A stretch of DNA of 64,000 nucleotides from Pterobdella sp. o SKG-2022 (Eukaryota; Annelida; Clitellata; Hirudinida; Piscicolidae), in the NCBI GenBank assembly GCA_964035795.1, contig OZ038321.1:20586283-20650282 (forward strand), in the 5' to 3' direction. A program made the position numbers and the translations under genes. The notes beneath the pieces were generated by a model. It was not told the DNA's origin. It did not search any database and saw only the letters and a program-made list of their open reading frames with translations. Positions 38,601 to 50,529 of the stretch are shown here, piece by piece. Numbering within the stretch: the first letter of the stretch is position 1; each line of letters opens with the position of its first letter.

Positions 38601-41600
38601 AAAAATTTTTTAAATATATTTACTCAAAAATTATTTTTAACTATTCGTTCTTATTCAAATCAATCAGTTATTCTGCTATCGGCAGGTTTCTCAAATCAGG
38701 TGCTTCCATCTTCTAGCTTCAGCCTTTCTCTTTAGTGCTCCAAAACGCTCTTCTATCATGTCATCCAGAATTTTCTTTTTCATTCTTTCTTTTGGTCATT
38801 TTCCTTCTATCAGTGTTTCTAAGGCGATTTTCAGCAAATTTTTGTGACGCAGAATATGGCCTATCCATATATACACGTTATTCATCTTCCAGTTCTTAAC
38901 TAACCGGTTTGTTTTGAGCGTTGTAAAGACGTTTAATATAAGCTTTCCATCTATGCTTTATTGCTTCCGGTTCTGTTAGCAAATCCCCGTTTTCATTCAG
39001 AATAGCAACCATCTGTTTTTTTCCATGTTTTTGCTGGTAAAACTAGAGCTTGAAATTTAGTTGGCCTCTCTTTTACAGTTCTTCAATTTCCGAATATCGA
39101 TCCTTGAATCACTCGTTTTTTGTCTTATCTGTTTCTCTTTTGAGCACGCTGTTCAATCTTCTGTACATACTTCTTCCTTCTTTAGTTTCTATTCCCTCCC
39201 ACCACCTTTTCTCTTGCATCTTCTCCACCATTCCTTCTGTGACCCACGATTTACTTTCTTTAGAAGCCTTCCACGTGTATACTCGCTGTTTTGGTTGTTT
39301 GAACCAGGTATTCATGATGCAAAGCTTTTTTCTTCGACAGAATTCAATCAAGAGTTTGCCTCTCTCATTTTTGGTTCCCAGGCCATGATCACCTCCAACC
39401 ATACCATCACTCTTGTCCCACCACTGCCTTCATGTCTCCCAAGATTATGGTGTACTCTCTATTTGGTAACCCTCCCAGCTTGTCTTACATCGGCTCATAG
39501 CTTTCTTCCACCTCTCCAATAACCTCGCATATAAACTACCACAACATTAAGGTTTACTGAATCTGCTCTCAACCTCACCATCATCATTCTATCACTTATA
39601 CACTCCACTTCTTTTACTGCTTTTGCAGCCTTCTTACAAAACGATAAACTTACTCCTCACTGACTCTCTTCACCTTTTGAATATAAAATTCTAATTCCAT
39701 CATCTTCAATATCCCCTCGTTTTTTCCATCATATCTCTGCAAAACCCATCAGGCTGATATTATGCCTTTTCATCTCATTTTTTACACGCTCTATGGATTC
39801 TGGGTTTATTAGGCTTCTATTATTCCATGTAGCTATTTTCAGCTCCCCTTCATGCATGTTTCTTCATCTGAGTTTGCGTCATGGAATTTGATCTTGTTTT
39901 CAGAGGTAGTTTTCCGTTGCCTTCCTCTATTTCCTTACAATTCTGTTTTTTGGAATGGTTCAGTCTTTTTTAGTTTGAGATGAAAGATTCTTCGACGCAC
40001 TTGTTTAGAAAGAATCTCTATTAATAGAAAAACTTGGTAAAAATTCTCTGGAGTAATTCATCATAAATTTAATTATATTACTTTGACCTAATTAAATTTT
40101 CATTATCTAAAATATGTTAATTCATTATATGCTATCTCGCTTCAAATATTGCTTGCTTAATGATGAAAAATCTACAAGAGAATAACTCAATGGTTTTAAT
40201 TTATTGCATAAATATAAAATAGGAAAAGAAACAACCTGTAATTCTAGCCAAAAACAGAATTAATTGTTCAAATAGAAAACAAAAATTTCACACGTAATAA
40301 CAGAGAAAACTCATCAAATATATAAATACTTTGTGTTTGTTTTTCTCACAAAGTTAAAACTATCAAGCAAAAAAACTAATAAGATTGGAATAAAGAGTCT
40401 TTTCGAAAAAATCGAGTTTGTTATTTTTGAAAAACAGTTTTTAAAGTTAGCTAGGTGTAATACTTTTTATTTTACGTCTCATTCTTCATTTTTATCCCGT
40501 TTAGTCGATTCATTATATTTTTAATGAAATTCCCGCTCATCTTATTTTCTTTATTTAATTTTTTTATTACTAATTTTTATATTGATTTTTCTATGAAGTT
40601 CGTTCTTTTATTCATTTACTTTCATTTTTTAGAGATATCGTATGTTCTTAATAATTTTGAATTTCTTAAAATATACTTCATGATTTATAAAGAATTTCTT
40701 GAAAAAAAAATTTAAAACAATTTTTATTTAACTGAAATTTTCGATAATTTTAAATCTTTCATTATTCAATAATAATCTATCGCCCCTATCTGGGTTTCGG
40801 TTGCTTCTTCTTCTAACCTTGCAAGAATTTTTTGTGCTTGATCCATTTCTTCAGTGATCAAAGCAACGTCATCAGCGAAGTCCAAGTCGGTTATTGGTGT
40901 TGCCGAATGTCTACTTCTTTTTCATTTTTGCAGCTTGAACCCAAAAGCTTTTTAGAAGTAAAAATTTATTACGATGGCTTGTCTGTTGTGGCTTTTGATT
41001 CCTTCTATCAGCCTTCTCAAAGCCAGTATGTATGACGTTGTGGATTTAAAATAAGGTTGAACTTATCGAAACCTTTTTTTTTATTTTACTTAATGTATCT
41101 TTTTAGATAATAGCATTTCAAAAATCAAAGAAAGATTATCCATTCGTTTTATGATGGGTTTTGAACTTCGCTTCTTTTCATTAATATTATCATCCCCGAT
41201 AATCAAAAAACCTCGCTATGGTAACAGCGCGTTATAACTTCACCATTATTGCTAACCTAAAATCTTCATGTGTTGGTGGATCTCAAAAATGAAACTTTAT
41301 TCATATGATAATATTAAGTCTAATGTATACAAGAAATGATTAATCAAACTAGCCTATTAACAAAAACGATTTTAAGCAAACACTTTTATTAACGTCTTTA
41401 GCAAGGTCTTTAAGTTTGTACACTCGATAATGTGAGTTCAACTTATGAAAAGCTTCGTATTATTATTCAGTTAATAAAAGTGATTCAAATATTATACATG
41501 ACAATTTCATTAAAATATCTTAGAGAGATATGCTTGAGGTGTGTCTCGAATGGAGCTTAAGAGTCTCCTTGCTTTTCTTGAAATTTTTTGAGTATTTTTA

Positions 41601-44600
41601 ACTTCAATTATTTCAATGATTGTATAATTTAAAAACCCAAAACTATTTTTTTAAATGAAATTTAAAAATTTGTTATCATTATTTTATAATCTTTTACTGT
41701 AACTGAAACTATATAGTTTTTAATAAATTATTCGAACTTTTTTTGACAATATTTTTAAATGAACAACAAGTATTTGATAAAAACCTGCATTTTCATCCAC
41801 GCAAATCTCATGAATTTTTAAAACTAAAAGATGCATTAAAGATCAGCAAAATAAAAATCTTTCATTCATTTCCGCATGTTGAGCATTAAAAATTAAACAC
41901 TTAGGCTTTCATTTATTTAATTACTTTTTTTTGCTTTCAAAATCTTTTAAGTTTAATCTACAAACGCCAAAACAAATTAATCAGTTTTTACGATAAAAAG
42001 ATAGACAAACAACTATTACTTTTTCCAAGAGACATTTTATTTACCTCTGTCAACATTATTCAAAGACTTAAATAAATTTTAAATAAGTCTAAATTATAGA
42101 TTTTTCGTAAGATAAATGGTTCTAGAAACTGCCATATTTTGAATAATGTTGATAGGTTTAAATAAAATGTAAATGAAACAAGCTAAGAAATTAAATTCAA
42201 TTATCGGAGTGAACGTGAAATATCGAGTAATAGTTGTGTCTATCTTTTTATCGTAAATTCTTTTTTAATGACAAAAACTATGACTGTTTTGAAGTATTGT
42301 GTGCTGGTGATAATCCGTGGATCACCGAAAAGATACAAGTGAATATTTTTTTTTACAATCATTGCCACTGTTTTTGGTACTATCATTGAGTTTAGCTTTT
42401 ATAATTATTTGATTGAAAATGAGTGCCATTGAGTAATTGAGATAGGTATATAAGATTTCACGTCAACCTACAGTGAGTGTTGGCTCCCACACTCTTCATT
42501 CTCGGTCTTTGAGTTAACACTTCAGCTGCCCGTTTTTATCATACTTTTTGTGAGTAATAGTATGTATTAATAATTAATGAGAGTTTTTAAATTTTCATGT
42601 CATATTGTGGATTTTTGTACGTTTATTAGAGAACGAAAATGATTATTTTTATCAATAAGTTCAGTTTTGAACATAAACTTTAGCACATATGAAGCTTATC
42701 TGCAAATAAAATTAATATTTTTGCAAAATACAGTCTATATAAAAACGTAAAACTATTATGAAAATCTTAGTTAATAATGATAAAAAAATATATCTTGAAA
42801 TGTTGAAAACATGAAATTCAATATTTTTGAATATTTCCAGATAAACATTTTGATATTCGTCAAAATCTTCCAAATCTTGATCGTCAAGCTTCGACAGCCT
42901 GGTACGGCCTCCAATCACATCTACAAGTTGTTGCCACCTTCCATTGTATCATTATTTTTTTCACTAATCATTTTTGAATTGAATATTTTGTAAACACGAA
43001 AACAAGTTGGCTCTAAAAATTTAAAGAAATTTTAAAGTTTTTGAAACAATCTTGAATGGTGTTGAACTTTGAAAAATTTGTCTATCAAAAAGTAGTTTTT
43101 TGACATTCAAATGCCGTTTCCCTGAAAATTTTCCTGTTATTTATATGAAAATTTTACATACATTCACTAAAACAAACAAACAATTAACGAATATTATTAT
43201 AGTGGCATGAAACTGATTAAGTCTTCAAGACCACTTTGGAATATATATTTATAGAGTCATTCCTAATATGGTAAATTTTCATTCTTTCCAGCCCCTCACG
43301 CCTTATCCTTTAATCCACACACAACCAGTATTAATTTCCTTCAAAAGTTCTTCAACTATCTAATTTTTTCTTGAAAAAAAATCTGTCATGCAATTTTTGA
43401 TCAAATTTTGTACGGTCAAAGCAGAAGGCAACCATCGCCAACGGCGCCTAAAGAATCAAAAAAATTGAAAATTAAAATAAACTTTGACTTTCAATAACTG
43501 CCATGCACACATGACATACGTGTTTTCAGCTAGTATTTATGCCACAGGGTTGGAATGTTACTTGACAATATTAACGATCACAATAGGGACATGCCTAAAA
43601 TTGATACTACAATTAAGAAAACAATATCAAGTTATTCAATCACTTTTAAAATACCTCAAAAAAATTTCAATATTTTAAGCATTAAATCCAAACTTTTCAA
43701 ATTTCATGAAAGAAATCGTAGGCTGAGAAGCTTATCCGGTCATTAAATATCGACCACAAGGCGCCAAATATTTATATAATACCCAGTTTACTAATTTAAG
43801 TTCATGAAAATTTTAGAACTAATTGACATCATTTAAAAAATAGTTTAAAACTGTGAATGTTTAAAAGTTCGTCTTAAAAACCTTCACGCAAATCAGTTGT
43901 TTTCGTGGCGCTGTATAAAAAGACACCTTCATTAATAATAAACCAAAAACACCATTTATAATAATATAATAACAAAGCAATTTACAATAACCACGATGAA
44001 ACCTTCCAATAACTCTCATAGTCAACCTTTCAATAAAACAATTTTCAGCTAACAATGGGTACATGAAACTCCAAGTGACCACCCCGTATAAATCCGTTTC
44101 CGTCGAAACTAGGAGTTACTATTTCTGAATTTCGCTAAATTTTTGATGGAATTTCTTAACGGAATATCTAAAAAAAATCAAATTAATACGGATTTTGTTG
44201 ATACTGCTAAAAACTAAAAGAAAAGAAAGTACGATGACAAAATCGCCTTCAGAACATACAATGTGCGCGGATTATCGTCTGCCACGAAGAGTCACTGTTT
44301 CGTGATTTTAAAAAATACAAAGTCGTCTTTCTTCTGTTACAAGAATCTAAAATCGGAGAATCTCACCAAATTAAAAACACTAACACACAACCATCAAACC
44401 AACCAATAGACATTACTGTTTTGAATGATGCATGAAAACCACTTGAATGTGTAAAAAGTGGAAGCTAAAATGACAGAGTAATGTGGGCAGAAATAAAAAT
44501 AAAAGAAAAAAGTTTCTTCATTGTTGGCTCTACCCAAGTGAAGTCTTTAGCTGAGAAGAATTTGGAAATCTCCTTCATTGAAGAACTCCAACAAACCATA

Positions 44601-47600
44601 AACATGCAGCCCAAAAAAAATACTTTAATTGTACCTGGAGATTTCAACTCTAAACTAGGAAAAACAAAAATATTTCAATAGGGAGATATGGTAGAGAAAA
44701 ACAAAACATTAATGGCACCTTCTTCAACAAACTTCTATCAGATAATAAGCTTATCGCTACAAATACATGTTTTAAGCACAAGGTCAAACGTATCACAGCT
44801 TTGGAAGGAACAAGCAAAATAGATAACAAGCTAACCCCCATCTACAACACAATAGATTACATTACAATACATATCAAACACAAATGGAAATTACTATCTG
44901 TAAGATCCTTCAATGGCTCAGAAACACGCTCAGACCATAGGCTTGTTAAAACCACCATTATGACTACTAAACCATATCAAAGACACATTATCACATCTTA
45001 TAACAAAAAACTACAGTTAGAAATGCAAGATAAAACACACTGGTTCGATCCCGCATGGGCCGACAATTAGCACCTGTTCTACAGTGTGTTTTCGCTACAT
45101 TAAATTTGTAGCAAGCTCTTTGATCTATAGGGAAAGCCCTTTATAAATACCGCATTACATTAAATTACCAACTTAAATACAAGAATAAAACCCACCAACT
45201 CCTAACCCATAATGAGTTTCCCAACTCTCAAAATATGTTAAATTCATTAAATAAAATTGCCAAAGCCATCTTCTCAATCAGAACACACTTGAAACAAAAG
45301 TCATGGAACAGCCATCTTGAACTAAAGAATTATCTACTAATCAAAAATTGATATGGCTGAAAATGAGATTTCAGCTTAAAAACACTGCCAAATATGAAAA
45401 CCTGAAAGAACTCAGAAAACAATTTATAAAAGAATTTAAAAATAAAGCCAAAACACACTATAATAACTGGCTGGACAGTCAATTGAGGACAATTGAAAAC
45501 TCTTCAAATGGCATGAAAATGCTCCAAGCAGTGAAATTTCTCAATCTGAAAAAACCCACAAAGATACTAGCTGAGATGAAAAATGTGAGAAACTACTTTG
45601 AATAAAAATTCTACCCAAAAGACTTTACTGCACAAAAAATACTATTGACCTCTACACCGAGCTTTCAAAAATATATAACTAATCAAGAAGTTGTAGAATC
45701 AATTAAAGACTGAAAAATGGAAAGTGTCAAGATAGCGATGGCTTCACCGCAGAACTTTCAAATATTCACATGCTGTTCATAATGAGGAGAACTTACGATG
45801 GACCTTTTCGTGCAAGAATTTCTCAAGTTTTTACTTCGTTGAGTTGAATATCAGAAAGATGATAGAATTAAAAAATCTAGTGTTTTGTTTGTTCTCGCAT
45901 TGAATAATGTTTGCGAAAAAAATTTTTTCAAGGACGGTGAAAACTTCAAGTATTTCAAGCACGCAACGTAAGCTATTTTTAAAATGACGTTGAAAAAACT
46001 GGTTTATATTTATCTGAATAAAAAACATACTAATTTCAATACCATTTGTTGTGTATTTAACTAATAAAACTCTTGGTAAATTTAAGGAAATTTAACAATG
46101 TTAAATGCTAATTTTATAAGTCTGTAAAACCATAAGAAGCATTTTAAGTTTAAGTACTAAGCGGTCGATTCAAGCCTTTATATGATTTCTATGATTCAAA
46201 AAATGAATTATATATGAAAACAATACGTAAACAGATGAAAAAGTAGATATTTTGCCGACATTACTATTGTCGTTTTCACAAATTTTCTCAAGTGAAAAGC
46301 CAAAACAATGGTCAAAGTTTCAAATGTTAAAAGCTAAGTTCAGAAATATTAACAAACAATTTTTGATTGACTGTTACAATAACGGGTATTTTATTTCGAC
46401 AGTTGAAAATAAACTTACGGTGAAAATCTAATAAAAAACTTTAAACAAACGGGGCAACTGTGCACATGGATTTGGCATTTGGGTTTTTTTGGTTGATTAT
46501 AAAAATTGATGTTTTTACACAATTAAAAATTTTATTTAAAAAACGTATTAAATTTATTCGACAATCTTTCATGAGTAAAATAAATTCTGAAAATTTGAAT
46601 TTTATATGCAGCTAGAAAGTTTTAAGATTCAAAACCATTCGTGAAAAATGTTCAAAACTCATTGTGAAAATTTAATCATTATCCGCTAAAAATAAGTTAA
46701 AAACATTTTTTTGTTTCAATTTGAAAAAAATTAATTTTACAGCATAATATGTGTTTGAAACTTCAAATAGAAACAATGAAAATCAAGTTCTAAAGTATGA
46801 TGCAAAATTTAAACAAGAGATGATTAGAATAATAAATTATAATCTAATTTTGTAAATTTTTTTTTGTTTCACATGGCGAACAAGGAACACCAAATTAATT
46901 CGTTTTTTAAACAAAATTTCACAAAAATCATTTCCCAAAAAACTTGGTGAAATTTTTTAAAATAAATTGTTTGTTTTTCATAAAGATTTATTTGATGAAA
47001 AAGACTAAGTAAATTTCTAAAATTTCCAAATGGGTTTGAATTTTGATTCTTTTGTTCTTGGGCATCAAGGTTAAACGGCATCAGACTTACCGCGTTAAAA
47101 GCTTTTGTTATATGTGGACTCCGGTAAGCTTTATTTTGGTACCGATGTCATTTGGCTTAATTCATTATATTTCACAACGGTAAGACAAGTGTGGAAAGCT
47201 CAAGTGTGGAAACGGTGAATTAAGAAATCGATATTTTCGAGTTGAATGTTAGCTCAGGCTGACAGTTTATGAAAAAAATTTTGTAAATAAATGACTATTT
47301 GATAAATTACGCTCTAAGTAGTATCAATAATCTAGGCTGACTGATGTCAACTCCACCTACTGGGGCATACACAGCAACAATATTTTTATGATTAACAATT
47401 AAAACACTATATTAATAAAAACCCAAAATAATAATTATCACGAGCACAGAAAAGCAGCAAAAGCGGCCATGCTACTTTTTCCCCTCTTGGGACTGACGTA
47501 CTGCCTATTCATATGGAACTATTCAGAAAACACCAACAATCTCTTGTCGCATATAAGAGCTTTCTTCAACTCTGTCCATGTGAACATTTTCCATTTGATA

Positions 47601-49502
47601 TCAATCCATATACTAAATGTATTAAAAGCAGCTAGGCTTATTGACCAGAGTACGAAGCTATTGTCAAGTGTAATTTAGATTTTCATCTTTCCATGAGAAG
47701 CTTTGTACATTTTTCCAACAAATCTATTAAACACAAAAAAGGTTGATTCAAAAACTAAGCTTTTCTTAAGCAGAACTTAAATTACTTAGTAGATGTTTTT
47801 CTTACGAAAAGCTTTGTTGAATAAACCTTTGTTAGTCATTACTAGCAAATGGATATCTGGTTAATGCACCTATGAAGTTAAGTGAATTAATACTTTCAGT
47901 TTTCAAAAACTCTTGGTTTCTAGAAACTTTGGAAATGGATTTTATGTTCGAATGAGGAAAAAAAATATATCTCTAATTTATAAATATTCCACATAAAAAA
48001 CGCTACTTTTAAAGATTATTAAATTCCACTAAACTTTTCGTAAGTCAGTCATCAAAATATGGAATTTGATAAAATTAGAAAATAAAGTTTTTTTCTGTTG
48101 AATATTTATTTTAGACATGAAAAATGAATGTCATACATCTAACTCAGTTTTTAAAAAGTTTCAATGAATCATATTCATAAGGATTAATACTATATAAAAT
48201 ATTAAACTTTAAAAAACATCAGTTGAGAATTCATACATTTATTTAAAAGAAAAGCTATAATTTTTTATAAATATAGCCTTATCATAAAAAATTATATAAA
48301 ATATTATAATATACTTCTAGAATTTATGATCAAATTTAGTGATAACTTTTTTAAAATTCAATAAAAAATAGAAGAAACTGAAAATAAATATATTGATAAT
48401 AATGGTTCACAGGGGCTTTTCATCGCAACATTCCTGTGTTTCCTCAACAAGGAGGTTAAAGCTTGAAATAAGTTATTTAGAATTCTAATATTCAAAATTT
48501 TTATAGTTTATTTTGGAAATGAAATTTACTTGATGTAATTTTGAATACCATTTTCATTGAAGCATAATTAGTCTTTCCATGAACAGTAAAAATAAATTTA
48601 TTTTAAAAGATAATGCATTTGAACATTGTAAAGTCTTTTCTAGTTTGAGTTATTATGTGAAAAAATTTTACTTTAAGCTCCTTCAAAATTCGATTAAATT
48701 TAACTATTATTTCAACAGTATTTTTTTAGAAAATACAACTAAAACGAAATTACTGATGATCAATATGCATAATTTTTCATTAGAGAAATTAAAAAATTGT
48801 ACAACAACGAGTTATTTTTGGGAACTAATCAAATTAATTTAGATAAAGATACATCAAGAATCTGGATCTAAAAAACACCAGACGGAAATTCAGCATCTTC
48901 ACTTTAATCTTTTATAAACTGCAAGAAATAGTGAATACCAGTGCAGTTCATCACGAAGGGTTCGCGACAAGATATGCCTAAATACAACCAGTTTCATTGG
49001 CCATTCTATGTTGTAAAGCTATTGGGAATCAAGCTTAGCAGCACTATAAGATTTTAAAGAGTGAAAAATAAATCATGGCTAACCTTCGAGACACGAAAAA
49101 GTTTTGAGGCAATTTATCACTCGTGATGAGTTTAGAAAACTAGTCGATCTTAACGCACTAGACTATTCAGCAATGAAGTCTGCTGCCTTGAATTTTGTCA
49201 ATATTTAAAAAAAAAGATTATGTAACTCAAACCAGTGTGAAGAGCAAAACTAATCTATCAAGCTTTGATAAATCTTTTTTTAAAGAAGAAAATTTTATTT
49301 CTCTCATGATAGTATAACCATTTCATTATTATAGCCATATTCTTTCTTCAATAAATCCATTTAGTTATGAACGTAGAAAAAAAATCATTAATGATTCAAT
49401 ATTATTTGAACAGGTCAGGCTGGTGTTAAAACATCAGCTATTGAGTTGTCTAATGAAGAGAAAATTAGCGAAACAATTGAACCAACAGAAGCTACAGATT
49501 GA
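26695..49502 (+). CDS. Secretin-family (class B) peptide-hormone GPCR
   Basis: Exons: 26695-26857, 27559-27635, 28088-28135, 28156-28196, 28933-29041, 30099-30171, 34481-34561, 42234-42338, 42841-42926, 47450-47579, 48413-48454, then probable tail exons 48947-48990, 49091-49196, 49419-49502. The ectodomain has TWYSTPANHTAFLSCFE and SITRDCRPDGVWSKRINYEN with C, as in hormone-binding domains. TM1 starts WWIYTIGHS; TM2 has CLRCNRNKIHVQLITAFVF; TM3 has CKTMVTLFEYHHLSTFFWML then VEG; TM4 begins HFCLVGWG; TM5 has INILIFVKIFQILIVKLRQ; TM6 has KKAAKAAMLLFPLLGLTYCL; TM7 is GLFIATFLCFLNKE on an exon of exactly 42 nt, a hallmark of this family. Phases agree except between 34561 (phase 1) and 42234 (phase 0), where one short TM4 exon is probably unfound. 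No signal peptide is seen at Met 26695. PDF-, CRF- and calcitonin-type subtypes are all possible. Confidence 0.85.
28136..28155 (+). other. Candidate 20-nt intron or frameshift in receptor TM1
   Basis: The frame reading WWIYTIGHS stops within a few codons at TAA, while VAMIVALIIFLGS continues TM1 in another frame. The 20 bases between them, GTTTTTTTATAATTGAAAAG, begin GT and end AG. Removing them restores the frame and one continuous hydrophobic helix. Alternatives are a base-count error in the run of seven T, or a real frameshift; adding one T would put Glu-Lys in the middle of TM1, which is unfavourable. Confidence 0.5.
30172..34480. other. Receptor intron between TM3 and TM4 exons
   Basis: A 4.3-kb AT-rich intron. 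The only recognisable content is a LINE remnant on the opposite strand at about 31744-32420. A GAAAAGCTTCGTG hairpin-family fragment is at about 31580. Other frames are chance. Confidence 0.6.
31744..32420 (-). mobile_element. CR1/jockey-like LINE, 3' fragment
   Basis: The minus-strand frame 32037-31744 has FHHASRLWNSLPSNLQK, the typical end of CR1/L2/jockey-type open reading frames (RLWNSLP). The stretch 32040-32420 aligns base by base with 62200-62560, for example GAGAATTGCAGTAGTC, TTTGAGTCTAGAATGACAC and AAAGAAAGT with AGTGCCGT. The two loci are copies of one family, both minus strand. Stops and indels make this copy dead. Confidence 0.75.
36466..36540. repeat. Hairpin-family MITE copy
   Basis: AAACACTTTTTGAAGTTTTT, then GAAGCTTTTCGTAAGATGAA and GTTACATTATCAAGTGAAGG. 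The module order is as at 20.6 and 56.5 kb. It lies 60 bases before the pogo-like element. Confidence 0.7.
36600..37283. mobile_element. pogo/Tigger-like non-autonomous DNA transposon
   Basis: The left end CAGTAGGCTTCCAAAAGTCC and the reverse complement of the right end, CAGTAGGCCATCAAAAATTC, form inverted repeats of about 22 bp, both continuing GG and then further loosely matched bases. TA duplications flank both ends (36598-36599 and 37284-37285), as for the Tc1/mariner superfamily. The 684-bp interior is T-rich with no transposase frame, so it is a deletion derivative. It lies in the long receptor intron. Confidence 0.75.
37533..37778 (-). other. Short open frame of unknown status
   Basis: An 81-codon minus-strand frame with FGEEFAVPLNLLSVSSKLLW and NKQMKKGATEWWLG, the latter followed directly by GTTTGT, the donor form preferred in this window. 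No upstream acceptor or family match is evident, and the plus strand is also open here. It could be an exon of a gene nested in the receptor intron, or chance. Confidence 0.15.
38243..38303. repeat. Hairpin-family MITE copy
   Basis: CTTTTCGTAAAACAA is answered 15 bases later by its near-exact reverse complement TTGTTTTACGAAAAG, followed by CTTCGTGTATTAA. The spacer ACATTCTCAAG is the shared ACATTATCAAG module. Confidence 0.75.
38640..39970 (-). mobile_element. Internally deleted APE-type LINE
   Basis: Read on the minus strand. Near 39860 the endonuclease start is visible as ATWNNRSLINPESIERVKNE. Frame 39402-39109 carries the end of the endonuclease (GLGTKNERGKLLIEFC, NTWFKQPKQRVYTW) joined directly to the linker (MVEKMQEKRWWEG, SMYRRLNSVLKRETDK), so part of the endonuclease is missing. 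Further on, near 38880-38740, the sequence jumps to the C-terminal IWIGHILRHKNLLK and MTKRKNEK; the reverse transcriptase itself is absent. The copy has at least two internal deletions. Confidence 0.75.
40782..41036 (-). mobile_element. LINE reverse-transcriptase fragment
   Basis: The minus strand reads RHSATPITDLDFADDVALIT then EEMDQAQKILARLEEEAT. ITDLDFADD is the catalytic FADD box and its lead-in in the same LINE type as the 38.6-40.0 kb copy. The fragment is about 250 bases. Its low-coordinate edge, GCAACCGAAACCCAGATAGG, matches the tail of the SINE at 13384, so the junction may be an insertion boundary. Confidence 0.75.
41408..41492. repeat. Hairpin-family MITE copy
   Basis: CTCGATAATGTGAGTTCAAC, then GAAAAGCTTCGTATTATTAT and TCAGTTAATAAAAGTGATTC, sharing modules with the copies at 13.56 and 14.22 kb. 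Confidence 0.65.
44225..45605 (+). mobile_element. APE-type LINE fragment interrupted by a SINE
   Basis: The plus strand carries IAFRTYNVRGLSS (endonuclease start, about 44240), LQESKIGES near 44340, VPGDFNSKLGK (44630-44665), DNKLIATNTCFKHKVKRITA (44735 onward), IDYITIHIKHKWKLLSVRSF and SDHRLVKT (44930), all in the order expected of an AP-type endonuclease. After a SINE at 45041-45165 the linker resumes (KAKTHYNNWLDSQLRTIENS to 45605). Several stops and frame changes show it is dead. The reverse transcriptase is not present. It lies in the receptor intron between TM5 and TM6. Confidence 0.75.
45041..45165 (+). mobile_element. tRNA-derived SINE, copy 3 (5'-truncated), inside a LINE
   Basis: It starts at the B box (GGTTCGATCCCGCATGGGCC), then GACAATTAGCACCTGTTCTA, GCTACATTAAATTTGTAGCA and ACCGCATTACATT. 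The body and tail match copy 4 near 62.8 kb (GTTAGCACCTGTTCTCCAGT and GCTTCATTAAATAAGAAGCA). The A-box half of the tRNA head is missing. Confidence 0.75.
47693..47830. repeat. Hairpin-family repeats
   Basis: GAGAAGCTTTGTAC, then AAGCTTTTCTTAAGCAGAAC and, further on, CTTACGAAAAGCTTTGTTGA. Two facing cores suggest a diverged foldback copy, between the TM6 and TM7 exons of the receptor. Confidence 0.55.
48413..48454 (+). other. 42-nt TM7 exon of the receptor
   Basis: TCACAG precedes and GTTAAA follows. The 14 codons read GLFIATFLCFLNKE. In vertebrate class B receptors TM7 is likewise split by a 42-nt exon encoding GFFVSVFYCFLNGE-type sequence. Length, phase 0 on both sides and sequence all agree. 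Confidence 0.9.
48947..49502 (+). other. Probable C-terminal tail exons of the receptor
   Basis: Three open stretches with matching phases follow the TM7 exon: 48947-48990 (FITKGSRQDMPKYN), 49091-49196 (HEKVLRQFITRDEFRKLVDL through SAALNF) and 49419-49502 (AGVKTSAIELSNEEKISETI then EPTEATD and stop). Phases run 0-2, 2-0, 0-stop, joining cleanly to the phase-0 end of TM7. The usual basic helix-8 sequence is not obvious in the first of these, so it may be wrong, or an exon may be missing. The last two look like real coding sequence and fit a cytoplasmic tail. Confidence 0.55.
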
Positions 49503-50529
49503 AAATGAAAAACAAAACAATAAGATTGGAAATGATGAAAAAGAAAGAGAAATATGAAGAAACACAACAAAAAGCAGCAAAATACGGCTGAAAAAAGCTC
49601 CGTTTCATAAAATTTTCTTCAAGTTAAAACAATGTTCATTTGTTGAAATATTATTCATTGAATGATACAATGACCTAAAGTATTTTTTTTATGGTAGTCA
49701 TATTCACTAATACTTCTTGAATGTTTGTTTCACGAGACATGCTTATAAATATATATATTTGTCTGAAACATTTTTTTAAACTAGCTTTAAACAATACAGC
49801 ACTTGAGTTGTTTCTTTAGCATTGCATAAACTGCTATTAGTATTACTATTTAGATATATAGAACGCTCAAAACAAACTTATGTTTAAAACAGCCTGAAAT
49901 AAAATTTGACTAATTTTGTAAAAAAACTTCAAACTTATTAAGAATTGTTTAAAAACACGTTATTAAAAATACTTTGGTAAGTTTTTATTTTATTATAAAG
50001 TTAGCAACAAATGAAATAAGCAAAGCACAAAATGAAATTTTTGTGATTTCTGGCATTATCTTTTGGGAAAACATTTAGAAATTTACTTAATTGGTTGAAA
50101 ACGGCATCGAAAAAGCGTTTAAAGCATCACAGTATGAAGCTGAATACACCCGTAAAGCCATATTGAATTTCAAAAATCTTCAATTAGTAAATCATTATAT
50201 TTTTGACATTTTTATGTATAGAAATGTTCACTTAAGTGGAATATTGCACTTAACAACTTGAAAGCAATTTAAGAATGAGTTAAAATTATACAGTTTTATT
50301 GCATCTTATTATACAGTTTTATTGCATCTTGCTGGTGAAAAACTAATGAATTATCTTTTTAATAGTTATATACCTTCATTCAAGTGAGAAAAAACACTGA
50401 AAACAACCATATTTTTTCGCTTTGTGTTATAAGCGTCTGATAGTAATACATTTTTCAATATATAAATAATTATTAAAATACTCTTAACATTTTATGAAAA
50501 ATAATTTACAATTAATATTTAAAATTTTT
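49503..50529. other. Intergenic stretch between convergent genes
   Basis: About 1 kb of AT-rich DNA between the receptor stop on the plus strand and the stop of the unrecognised minus-strand gene. I see nothing specific in it; 3' untranslated regions of both are expected here. Confidence 0.5.

Noticed and set aside
38508..39522. Ser/Phe-rich plus-strand frames
   Set aside because: They are the antisense of the minus-strand LINE copy.
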